DNA of 64,000 nt from Burkholderiales bacterium (GTDB taxonomy: Bacteria > Pseudomonadota > Gammaproteobacteria > Burkholderiales > Burkholderiaceae). The DNA lies in contig JAMFSK010000114.1 of NCBI GenBank assembly GCA_026225235.1, positions 310,001 to 374,000 on the forward strand. Direction: 5' to 3'. This document shows positions 56,330 to 64,000 of this stretch, piece after piece (the stretch's first letter is position 1; every line of letters starts with the position of its first letter). Position numbers and translations under genes: made by a program. A model generated the notes under the pieces. It was not told the DNA's origin and ran no database searches. It saw nothing but the letters and a program-made list of their open reading frames with translations.

Positions 56330-57255
56330 GGAGTCTGATCGTAGGCGAATACGAAGAACACGGCATCACCGACGCAACCCTGCGCGCGCTCACTGCGGCC
56401 TCGCAACGCGGTGTTGCCTTCGATGTGCTGGTCGCAACGCGGCAAGCCGCAGACTCGGCCTCGCGCATCGCCGGCGTGAGCCGTGTCTTGCTTGTGAATA
56501 CCGGCGACGCCGACGCCCTGCTTCCCGAAACGCTTGCGCTTCAACTGGCCGCGCTGGCCGCCGACTACTCGCTGATTGCAGCAAGCCATCGCACGGCTGG
56601 CCGTGCTGCTTTGCCGCGAGCGGCCGCGCTTGCCGACGGGGCCTTCCTTGCAGATGTAACGGCCGTGCTCGATTCGCAACGCTTTGTTCGAAGCCTCTAC
56701 GCGGGGAGAGTGACGGCCACGGTCGAAAGCACGGCCACGGTGACGTTCGTGACCTTTCGTGCCTCCTCTTTCGTACCCGCGGCGGCTGCAGGAGGAACGG
56801 CCCCGGTCATCGAACTTGCCCCGCTCGCGCCTTTTGCCGCGACCACGCTGGTCGAACGTCAGGCGCCCGTGCAAACCAGCCGCGATCTCGCCAGCGCGCG
56901 CGTCGTCGTGTCGGGCGGCCGCGGACTCGGTTCCGGAGAAAACATGACGCGACTCGGTTCGCTCGCCGAGCGTATGGGCGCCGCGCTCGGGTCATCGCGC
57001 GCGGCGGTCGACGCAGGCTATGCGCCCAACGCGACGCAGGTCGGTCAGACCGGCAAGACGGTGGCACCCGAGGTCTACCTCGCGTTCGGCATCTCGGGGG
57101 CGATCCAGCATCTTGCCGGCATGAAAGATTCGCAGATCATCGTCGCGGTCAACAACGACCCCGATGCACCGATATTTTCGGTCGCGGACTATGGGATTGT
57201 GGGTGATCTGTTCGAGGTGATGGGTGAGCTGGAACGCCAGGTGAGGCAGGGTTAG
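56326..57255 (+). CDS. etfA: Electron transfer flavoprotein alpha subunit
   Basis: A 309-residue protein. The N-terminal half binds EtfB; the C-terminal half is the FAD domain: [43 protein letters not shown] in two parts, [20 protein letters not shown] and [17 protein letters not shown]. These match the conserved ETF-alpha signature. It starts inside the stop of etfB (ATGA), so the two are made in a fixed ratio. There is no ETF-ubiquinone oxidoreductase gene in the window. Its end faces the WD40 ATPase gene 63 bp away. Confidence 0.93.
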   Translation: MRSLIVGEYEEHGITDATLRALTAASQRGVAFDVLVATRQAADSASRIAGVSRVLLVNTGDADALLPETLALQLAALAADYSLIAASHRTAGRAALPRAAALADGAFLADVTAVLDSQRFVRSLYAGRVTATVESTATVTFVTFRASSFVPAAAAGGTAPVIELAPLAPFAATTLVERQAPVQTSRDLASARVVVSGGRGLGSGENMTRLGSLAERMGAALGSSRAAVDAGYAPNATQVGQTGKTVAPEVYLAFGISGAIQHLAGMKDSQIIVAVNNDPDAPIFSVADYGIVGDLFEVMGELERQVRQG

Positions 57256-57318
57256 TTACGTCTGGCTGCTCATCTCTGAGGACGCCGCTTGCACGCGCCT
57301 CGGTCAGGACGCCGCCCC

Positions 57319-60219
57319 TCATTCGAAAAACGGATCAATCCGTATCAGGCGAATGCTCAGATCACTCAGCGCCGCAATCACACTACGGCCATCAGCCGGG
57401 GCGAGGAGTGCCGTCACTCCACCCGATTCGGGCGTGATTTTGGAAACGAACTCGCGGGATTGCCCTCGCCATACCCCGATCGCGCCATTCGCATAGCCAG
57501 CGGCAATCAGGCTGCCGTCCGGAGAGACCGCCACGCACGTCGCATCCGGCCATGATGCCGGCAGCAACGAGATCGCCTGTCCCAAGGGGTTCCACACCAT
57601 GGCTCCCTCCGAGGTGCCGATCACCATCAGATCGAACGCATCCGAGCAGGCTAAGGACGTGATGGGTGTGGCCGCATTGACGACGGCCAGTTCGCTCCAG
57701 TCCGCGAGGGAAATGACGCGTGCCGTTCCGTCGGCCGACGCGGTCGCCATACGCGTGCCGTCAGCCGAGACCCGGACCGCGATGACGGGACCGGTATGCG
57801 CGCTGATCAATTCAATCAACGCACCCGATGCTGCATCGTGGACCGCAACCGTCGAGTCGTCGGAGGCGGAGAGGATCCAGCGACCGTCCGGCGTGATCGC
57901 GACCGACCGAACGGCGTCGACGTGTGCCTCGAGTGTATTCGCCAGCGCGGCACTGGCGTTGTCCATGATTCGAACACGTCCGTCCTGCGTACCGGTCACA
58001 TAGAACGCTGCGCTCCTCGCCACCGCCACACACTGCCCGCCGCCGTTGTCTGGGGTGAGGCTGAGGATGGGGGTCGCGGCGACCAGATCAAAAGCGATCA
58101 TCCCGTCTTCCGCACTCGCCGCCAGGAGGGACGCTCCATTCGGCCACATATGCAGGTCGCATACCGCGGCCTCATGACTGCCGATTACGGTGGTCGGCAA
58201 AATCGTAACCGGCGCCGGAATGATGCCCTCGTCCATGCTGACGAGAAAGGGCTTACGACGCGGTTGGTCGGCAACGTAAACGATGGCAGGATAGTTGCCG
58301 GCAGGCAGCGCATAGAGTTCGTTGCTGGTGAAACAGTCAACCAGTTCCCGACTCAGGTTTTGTGTGTGGACCACGCCGGACGTTCCGCGCTGGACGTTTT
58401 CAACATAGGTCGAGCGATAGCGTTTGGGCAGCACATGGATGAAGTGCCGTGCCGTATTGCCGACCAGCGATCCGAGATAGATCTGCGTGCCGACGTTTTC
58501 GAGGATCTCGTAAATTTTTTTCTCGTCGCCGATCTGATCGAGCGACTGGTACACAATGACGCACCCGGCCTTCGCCTCGCGCGCGAATGTGATGTAGCGA
58601 TTGGCCTCGAACCCCCGGATCCGACGTGTCTCATCGAGCAACATCAGGATCGGCCGCGGTTGCTTGAGCGGCATACGGTCGAACAACAGGTGTTGCAGCC
58701 GCGTAATGGTGATCGACAACAAGGTCTCAGCGTTGATCTGATCCTGATCGCGCGCGGAAAGCAAAATGGTGACCGGCTCCTCGGGCGGTTCGGTTCCCAG
58801 ATCCTCCAGCCTGAACAAGCGCCCGGAGCCGTTGTCTTTCACGCGGCCATGCAGGACGCCGTGCTTCGCGAAAGGCTCGAGAGCCTGCTTGAGGCCGGCT
58901 GTGTAAAGTGCATAGGACTCAGTAGCCGGGCGCTGTCCATCACCGGGGAATTTATCGGGGCCCAGCATCAGCGCGATTTCGCGCACCCAATAATCGACAC
59001 CACACTCCGGCATCAACACGTCCGGCTTCTTTCGTGCCACCGCTTCGGCCTTGCGCACCTGCTGGACTACCCCGCACAGCAGGGGTTCGGAGACGATCAA
59101 TTCATAGAGATCACCCAGATCGACCGTGCGCTCGCACATGCCGGCCGTGCATCGTTCACGCGACGCCTCCGTCGGATGGGGACGGCAGGCCTTGTTGACG
59201 CGCTTACAGTCCTTGAACGCCCAGGGGTAATAGATCTGTTTCAGCAAAAGGATATGAAGCAGTGCGGTCAGCCAGATCACGCGATTGCGATAAAAGAACT
59301 CGTCCTTGCCTCCCTCGCCCGTCCAGCCTTCACTGGGCAACAGCGCCGTAACGAGCTGACGGATACGCTCGGTGGTCTGCGGCGTAATGCCATAGGGCTC
59401 CTCGATATAGCCCGCCAGAAAGTTGATGCGGTCGCTCGGCGGCTCGCCCTTCGGCTGGCGAGGGTTCGTGGTCAAGTGGTAAATGCGCCCCTTCCAGCCT
59501 TGCTCGATCAGCTTGTCGTACAGATTGCCCTTGACGTCGACGATGAATTGGTTAAAACGTGCTGTATTCGCGGCCTTGGCCCAGCGCAGCACCAGTTGCG
59601 TCTTGCCGGAGTTCTGCGGAGCGCAAACCAGGACGCCGTTGTAGAGCATCGGCGCGCCGTTTCGATAGCCGCCGAGGTAAAGCGCTTTCCCATAGATCGT
59701 GTTGCCCGCCCGAGGGGTGAACGCATGGACGCCGAGCGGCAGCTTGCCCTGCTCGAAGTCGGCAAGTTCGGCGGCGCTCGCACAGAAGGAGTAGTCGCGC
59801 AGATTGCCGTTGAACCTGCCATCGAACGATTCCCCCGGACCGATGAGCGGGTCGCTCGGTACCGGATCGGGCTCGGGCGCGCCATACACCGTAAAGCGAA
59901 GCGTCTGGCCGAATTCCGCGGCGGCGCGTTCATTGCTCGCACCGCGTTGCCCCATCGAAAAATCGAACACCGACCACTCGACGCGCGTCCAGTTTTCAGC
60001 GAGTTCGTTCCAGCGTACGACCACCTGGACGGTCTCTCGCCTCACGACGGCACCCGGCTGCTGGGTATCACGCGTGGCCGCCGCACTCCGGCCATCGGGG
60101 CTATTGACCACATCGCGGTACCGCGCCCGTGCCATCAGCATCGGCACCAACTCGTGAAACCAACTGGCCGAGACTGGAAACTCATCGCCATAGGCGAACT
60201 CTTCCTGCATCGCGCTCAC
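57319..60219 (-). CDS. VirD4/TraG-like P-loop ATPase fused to WD40 propeller
   Basis: A 966-residue protein without transmembrane helices or signal peptide. Residues 190-600 form a TraG/VirD4-like ATPase: Walker A CAPQNSGKT at 199-207, the FIVDVKGNLYDKL strand, Walker B ILMLLDETRRI near 524-534 and AREAKAGCVIVYQSLDQI (546-563), the motif found in conjugative coupling proteins. Cys338, Cys345, Cys357 and Cys362 could form a zinc site. From about 670 to the end is a seven-bladed WD40-like propeller (SVAITPDGRWILSASDDSTV). It is the third gene of an operon with the beta-helix protein. Function unknown; pumping or remodelling of a protein or nucleic acid is inferred. Confidence 0.82.
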   Translation of the reverse strand: MSAMQEEFAYGDEFPVSASWFHELVPMLMARARYRDVVNSPDGRSAAATRDTQQPGAVVRRETVQVVVRWNELAENWTRVEWSVFDFSMGQRGASNERAAAEFGQTLRFTVYGAPEPDPVPSDPLIGPGESFDGRFNGNLRDYSFCASAAELADFEQGKLPLGVHAFTPRAGNTIYGKALYLGGYRNGAPMLYNGVLVCAPQNSGKTQLVLRWAKAANTARFNQFIVDVKGNLYDKLIEQGWKGRIYHLTTNPRQPKGEPPSDRINFLAGYIEEPYGITPQTTERIRQLVTALLPSEGWTGEGGKDEFFYRNRVIWLTALLHILLLKQIYYPWAFKDCKRVNKACRPHPTEASRERCTAGMCERTVDLGDLYELIVSEPLLCGVVQQVRKAEAVARKKPDVLMPECGVDYWVREIALMLGPDKFPGDGQRPATESYALYTAGLKQALEPFAKHGVLHGRVKDNGSGRLFRLEDLGTEPPEEPVTILLSARDQDQINAETLLSITITRLQHLLFDRMPLKQPRPILMLLDETRRIRGFEANRYITFAREAKAGCVIVYQSLDQIGDEKKIYEILENVGTQIYLGSLVGNTARHFIHVLPKRYRSTYVENVQRGTSGVVHTQNLSRELVDCFTSNELYALPAGNYPAIVYVADQPRRKPFLVSMDEGIIPAPVTILPTTVIGSHEAAVCDLHMWPNGASLLAASAEDGMIAFDLVAATPILSLTPDNGGGQCVAVARSAAFYVTGTQDGRVRIMDNASAALANTLEAHVDAVRSVAITPDGRWILSASDDSTVAVHDAASGALIELISAHTGPVIAVRVSADGTRMATASADGTARVISLADWSELAVVNAATPITSLACSDAFDLMVIGTSEGAMVWNPLGQAISLLPASWPDATCVAVSPDGSLIAAGYANGAIGVWRGQSREFVSKITPESGGVTALLAPADGRSVIAALSDLSIRLIRIDPFFE

Positions 60220-60231
60220 AGGGTGGGCTCC

Positions 60232-61020
60232 TTAAACGGGTCCGAATCCGCCCGGGTTCGAGGCGGGTGGGGTGGGCGGAGGCATCGCGGGGAGCGTGGC
60301 CGGCGATGCCGGAGACGCCGGCTCGGGCGCCACAGTATGGTCAGCACTCGCAGGTTCAGGCTGGGGGAGTGCAAGCCGTTCAAGATTCGAGCCCGTTTCT
60401 ACCGCAGGCCGGAGTGACTGTGTCGACTCCGCGACCGACGCCTCGGCGTGTTCGATCAACTCTGCCGCCATCTTGCCGCTGTCGACCACCCGGGACGTCA
60501 GCTCACCGATGCGCTCGACAATGGCTGCCTTTAGGTCGGGTGCGTCCATCTTTACACCCCATGCCTCCGGGCTTTCCGGAACCTCAGCCTCGATCAGTTG
60601 CTTAACCTCGCTGATCCGGTCGGTGGGCGCTGCGACTTTCGTCTTGTCGGCTAGCTCGGTCTTCAGTTCCTCGACGCCCGCATTTTCCTTGACGTCCCTG
60701 GGCCATGCCTTCGCACCTTGAATCGTCTTGGCCACTGCGACGATCGCCTTGGCGGCCTGCTCGCGCGCGACGAGGATCTTGCTCGACGCCCATTCGACCG
60801 GCGCCTGGATGTCCCGCAAGTGATCGACAATCGCCTGCGCGCTCAGGTAGCCTTTGACAGACTCGAAGCCTTGCTCGGAACACAGATCCACCATGGGGAA
60901 GTTGTGCCGCTCGACCACCTCGTTCAGATTGACCGAACTCGCGCCTTCCTGCGTCAGTTGCTCCATGCGGGAGCGCTCGGCCAGTTCACCCTGTGCAACG
61001 ATGCCCGTACTTTTCGCCAT
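60232..61020 (-). CDS. Unknown protein with Pro/Ala-rich tail, operon with beta-helix protein
   Basis: A 262-residue soluble protein. Residues 1-170 look helical: AKSTGIVAQGELAERSRMEQ, FESVKGYLSAQAIVDHLRDI, SSKILVAREQAAKAIVAVAK and KTIQGAKAWPRDVKENA. The last 45 residues are rich in Pro, Ala and Ser (PMPPPTPPASNP), a flexible tail. I recognise no family. ATG 61020 is chosen because the operon neighbours are 11-12 bp away on both sides; longer frames overlap the beta-helix gene. Its place between a beta-helix protein and a TraG-like ATPase suggests an adaptor, but this is inference only. Confidence 0.75.
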   Translation of the reverse strand: MAKSTGIVAQGELAERSRMEQLTQEGASSVNLNEVVERHNFPMVDLCSEQGFESVKGYLSAQAIVDHLRDIQAPVEWASSKILVAREQAAKAIVAVAKTIQGAKAWPRDVKENAGVEELKTELADKTKVAAPTDRISEVKQLIEAEVPESPEAWGVKMDAPDLKAAIVERIGELTSRVVDSGKMAAELIEHAEASVAESTQSLRPAVETGSNLERLALPQPEPASADHTVAPEPASPASPATLPAMPPPTPPASNPGGFGPV

Positions 61021-61031
61021 GTCCGTTCCTT

Positions 61032-63680
61032 TCAGAATCGCTCTACCTGGATGAACTGTCCGCTCGAGGTACGGAACGTCTGGTCCTTGGTCCAGCTCCC
61101 CTCCATGCACACCCAAGGTACCTTCTCACCGTTCCATTGCCGGACCGCCTGCGCGATCGCGTAAAGCGCCACCGCTGCCATGCCCTCCGATTGCTCGTCG
61201 AGCCACATCGGCATCCCGTTGTCGGAGAAGGTCAGGTTCAGCATGGTGATACCGTTTTCCCGATACGCCACGCTGGATCCCATCACCACACCTTGAGTGT
61301 TGATCGAGCCGCGGTAGGTCTGCGAGATCGCGAATTCCCAGCCTTCCGGCAGATCACCGCGCGACTCCATCTGACCGCTGATCTTCCAGCTATGCGCGAA
61401 CGTACGGGCCACGCGTTCGAGCACTTCAGTGGGTGACGCATCCGTGCCGATTCGCGCAGCGAATTGCTTGGGCCCGAATCGGCCGCCGTTACTGCTGCTG
61501 GGGAGCACCCATCCGGTGGCGGGATTGGGTCGGTTGTTATCGCGGGTGTCGTTGTTCCTGATGGTGGGCTTCGACGCGTCGGCCTTGATGACACCATCGC
61601 CGACATTGCGATGGCACGCGTTGTTTTCGATAAGTGGCCGCGCGCGGTCGAGCGTCGCGATGCCGTAGGTCTCGTTATGATGGGATTGGTTACCGGCGGC
61701 CCGGCCGGCCGCATCCTCACGAAACACGATCCCGCCTTTGTTGCCCTCACACGTATTGTTCTCAATGTCGGGTTGCGCCGTGCCCGTCGCCAGCACCCCT
61801 GCATGAGCATTGCCACGGCAGACATTGGACGTAATCTTCGGCCGGGAGTTCGAGCGAGCGGCAACCCCGGAATCGACGTTGTCCTCGCAGTAGTTGCCCG
61901 AGATCGTCGGCGTGCTCTCCCCCTCGCAGGAAATGCCGTCCCATTTGTTTCCATAGCATTGATTGCCGCGCACGATTGAAGCGGCCCGGACGCCCACGCG
62001 GATCCCATGGACCGCATTTTGCAAGCAGGTATTCTCCGTCAGGGTCACCGCATTGTCTGAGCCGATAAAAATCCCGTCGTCGCCGTTCTCCAGGCAGTCG
62101 TTCTGCTGAAGCTCAGCCTTGACATGCTCGCCGACGACGATGCCTTCCTTCGTGTTCTGCTTGCAATGGTTGATCCGCATGTCGACCGTGGCCTGCCCCC
62201 AGCAGCCAATGCCCTGAAAAGCGCTCAGCACACAGATATTGCCCTCAAGCACGGCCTGAGTTTTACCTTCGCATCGAATGCCACAGTTCCCGTTGCTGCC
62301 GAAGGTGTTCTGGCTGGCGACAACATGGGCCGTACCCATGCACGACAGGCCACTCCCGCCATTCTCCGTGGCCCGGTTGTTGCGCAATTCCACCCTCGCC
62401 TCGCCCACGACTAGGATGCCCGGGCCCTTGTTGAGGTTGCTGTCGTTGTTTGTCGCGGCACTCTCGCTGTTCTCGCTAAACTGAATCCCGGCCGCTTCGT
62501 TACGCAAACAGGCGTTGCCCTCGAGGGTCGCTCTGGCCCGATCCCACACTGCGATGCCATCGACGCCATTCGCGACGCATGCATTGGTGCTCGCCTGCCC
62601 TGAGGCATCGTCGAAGAAGGCAATGCCGTGGAAGGTGTTTTCCTCCAAAGTATTCGACACTAACGAGGCCGATGACCCGTCGTACAGACAGAGGCCGTTA
62701 TCCTGGTTGCCCTTACAGTGATTCGCCGTCGCTATCCCGCCAGCACGCCCTTGGTAACGGATGCCGCTCACCCCGTTTGCTTCGCACAGGTTCGCCTCGA
62801 GTGTCGGCTGGGCCTCATCGCCCACGGCAATGCCGGTGCCCCGGTTGCCACTGCATCGGTTACGCCGGGCCAGGCCCGCGGCATTATGCAAATAGAGTAT
62901 GCCGTCACCCTCGTTATCCGATGCAACGTTGTCCTCAAGCGTAGGGGCTGCGTTCTGAAACAGGCGGATGCCGGCAACCGTGTTCTGAATGCACTCGTTC
63001 TTGCGGGTCGTTCCGGCAGCGCCGGCTTCGAAACAGATTCCATGCGCGTTGCCCTTGCAAATATTTTCCTCAATCTGAAAGGACGCGCTAATCAGGGCGA
63101 TGCCAGCGTACTCGGCGCCCGTGCAGGTGTTGCGACGAAGCGTGCCCGACGCACTGCTTGCGACGATGCCGGCCAAGGCGTTGTCGGTACATTTATTGGC
63201 CTGGAGCGTCACGTCGGCTTGCCCGTCAATCATAGTGCCGAGATAGTTGCCCACCATTTCGCAGGACATGACCCGCCCCACGCTCCCACTGCCGATGTTG
63301 AGTCCCGCGCCCGCCTCGTGGGTGTAGTCGCCCTTGCCGCCCGTGAAACGGCACATGCGGAAATCGAGCGTTACACCGACGCACAACACCACATTGGCAA
63401 ACGCCTCGCCCTCGTAGGCAAAGGTGAGGCCGCGCGCAGCGGCCTGCCCCAAGGTGTCGGACCGGAACGCGATGGTCCAGCCGGGGTTCGTGCCGACGAC
63501 TCGGGTCGCGTCCATGCCCGCACCGATCAAGGTGATCGGTCGGTCGATGATCAAAGGCTCGCTCAGCACGTGGACGCCCGCACCCAGCACGATCTCTGCG
63601 CCGTGCGGCACCGAGGAAACGGCGGCCTCAAGACGATCGAAATCACCCGTACCATCCACCGTGACACTGAACCTTGCCAT
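61032..63680 (-). CDS. Right-handed parallel beta-helix protein with C-terminal domain
   Basis: An 882-residue protein. After residue 1 (ARFSVTVDGTGDFDRLEAAV) comes a pectate-lyase-like start, then about 25 repeats of 22-23 residues of the PbH1 kind, such as NACVANGVDGIAVWDRARAT, NRATENGGSGLSCMGTAHV and NDCLENGDDGIFIGSDNAVT. The last 130 residues form a separate domain (SPTEVLERVARTFAHSWKI..GWEFAISQTYRGSIN..MLNLTFSDNGMPMWLD). No signal peptide is seen, so it is cytoplasmic unless moved by its ATPase partner. A carbohydrate, protein or nucleic-acid binding scaffold is possible. ATG 63680 is preferred over the longer frame. Confidence 0.82.
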   Translation of the reverse strand: MARFSVTVDGTGDFDRLEAAVSSVPHGAEIVLGAGVHVLSEPLIIDRPITLIGAGMDATRVVGTNPGWTIAFRSDTLGQAAARGLTFAYEGEAFANVVLCVGVTLDFRMCRFTGGKGDYTHEAGAGLNIGSGSVGRVMSCEMVGNYLGTMIDGQADVTLQANKCTDNALAGIVASSASGTLRRNTCTGAEYAGIALISASFQIEENICKGNAHGICFEAGAAGTTRKNECIQNTVAGIRLFQNAAPTLEDNVASDNEGDGILYLHNAAGLARRNRCSGNRGTGIAVGDEAQPTLEANLCEANGVSGIRYQGRAGGIATANHCKGNQDNGLCLYDGSSASLVSNTLEENTFHGIAFFDDASGQASTNACVANGVDGIAVWDRARATLEGNACLRNEAAGIQFSENSESAATNNDSNLNKGPGILVVGEARVELRNNRATENGGSGLSCMGTAHVVASQNTFGSNGNCGIRCEGKTQAVLEGNICVLSAFQGIGCWGQATVDMRINHCKQNTKEGIVVGEHVKAELQQNDCLENGDDGIFIGSDNAVTLTENTCLQNAVHGIRVGVRAASIVRGNQCYGNKWDGISCEGESTPTISGNYCEDNVDSGVAARSNSRPKITSNVCRGNAHAGVLATGTAQPDIENNTCEGNKGGIVFREDAAGRAAGNQSHHNETYGIATLDRARPLIENNACHRNVGDGVIKADASKPTIRNNDTRDNNRPNPATGWVLPSSSNGGRFGPKQFAARIGTDASPTEVLERVARTFAHSWKISGQMESRGDLPEGWEFAISQTYRGSINTQGVVMGSSVAYRENGITMLNLTFSDNGMPMWLDEQSEGMAAVALYAIAQAVRQWNGEKVPWVCMEGSWTKDQTFRTSSGQFIQVERF

Positions 63681-63933
63681 CGGCACCCCCGAAAGACCGT
63701 CAGACACATTGTCGAGATCTGGCGTTCGGGCACGTCCGTTCTGGCGGACATCGCGCGAGGCCACACGAAAACATGATGATCTATCGGCGCGTCGATTCGC
63801 TATGTTCGATAGCGCTCATTCGTGGCCTTGTCATCGATCGGACACCGTTCGAAGCCGCCACCCGGCCGGGCGTCAGGCGCTTGCCTGTAGAATGGTGCGG
63901 CCGATCCGGCCAGCCCTACTGAACGACCGCCTC

Positions 63934-64000
63934 ATGCTGACTCTCCCCACCTACCTGGACGTCGCTGCCGCGGCGGAACGCATCGCAGGCAAGGCGCACA
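63934..64000 (+). CDS. Threonine-dehydratase-like protein, first codons
   Basis: The first 22 codons of a gene that runs off the right edge: M-L-T-L-P-T-Y-L-D-V-A-A-A-A-E-R-I-A-G-K-A-H. This N-terminal pattern (L-P-T-Y-x-D-V-x-x-A-A-x-R-I-x-G-x-A-H) is that of PLP-dependent threonine/serine dehydratases, in which R-T-P normally follows. Only this fragment supports the call, and the lysine that carries PLP lies outside. It is divergent from the beta-helix gene, with 253 bp between them. Confidence 0.65.
   Translation, partial: MLTLPTYLDVAAAAERIAGKAH

Noticed and set aside
57796-60417. A long open frame of 873 codons on the + strand opposite the WD40 ATPase gene
   Set aside because: Its composition is Arg/His-rich and it has no recognisable domain. 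The minus strand codes a protein with P-loop and WD40 motifs, so this is an antisense frame kept open by high GC at third positions.
57319-63680. The beta-helix/ATPase operon as part of a conjugative element
   Set aside because: No relaxase, mating-pair, integrase or attachment-site sequence is seen in the flanks, and the ATPase has no membrane anchor.

Overview
The window is GC-rich proteobacterial chromosome, most likely from a member of the Burkholderiales (Burkholderia/Paraburkholderia/Pandoraea group). This is inferred from gene content: a short H-NS paralogue, a DUF3331 protein, quinone-dependent PoxB, a large RpoD, many LysR regulators, and a glxBCD-glnT cluster. I saw no rRNA, tRNA, CRISPR array, transposase or integrase.

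Layout. 1-5.1 kb: the end of a GNAT acetyltransferase gene, an H-NS-like protein, a Bcr/CflA-type exporter, a periplasmic thioredoxin-fold protein and an aldo/keto reductase. 5.1-11 kb is an accessory, decaying stretch. It holds a frameshifted DUF2092 gene coupled to a Pro/Gly-rich exported protein, a small lipoprotein, a LysR-headed chimera, a frameshifted 47-residue-repeat beta-propeller gene, and scars that are partial copies of two nearby genes. 11-16 kb: an SDR/TetR divergent pair, then a LysR regulator divergent from a succinate-semialdehyde-type dehydrogenase and a quinone-oxidoreductase-like MDR protein. 16-30 kb is rich in stress and small-molecule enzymes: catalase, PoxB, a Tat-type alpha/beta hydrolase, an HD-fold protein with a broken HD motif, VOC, DUF1275, a ruined alpha/beta hydrolase pseudogene, dienelactone hydrolase, BON, DUF3331, XapX, amidohydrolase, isochorismatase-family hydrolase and LysR.

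30.8-41.2 kb carries three paralogous winged-helix/STAND ATPase regulators (one lacking its C-terminal sensor half) interleaved with another alpha/beta hydrolase and an AlgE-like porin. A 38-bp sequence, 36/38 identical between two intergenic regions, may be a shared regulatory site. 41-46 kb: a BON-like exported protein, a cytochrome c/sorbosone-dehydrogenase fusion and RpoD.

46-57 kb reads as one amine or amino-acid nitrogen locus: an APC permease, glxD-glxC-glxB (N-methylglutamate-synthase-type split glutamate synthase), a GlnT/GmaS-type ligase, a XRE-cupin regulator, a LysR regulator, a DAO-family FAD oxidoreductase and its own EtfB-EtfA pair. The genes suggest glutamylation of an amine, transfer to glutamate, and flavoprotein oxidation with electrons passed to ETF.

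57.3-63.7 kb is the most unusual part. A tight three-gene operon encodes a long right-handed beta-helix protein, a protein of unknown function with a Pro/Ala-rich tail, and a soluble VirD4/TraG-like ATPase fused to a C-terminal WD40 propeller, with no conjugation genes nearby. The window ends in the first codons of a threonine-dehydratase-like gene.
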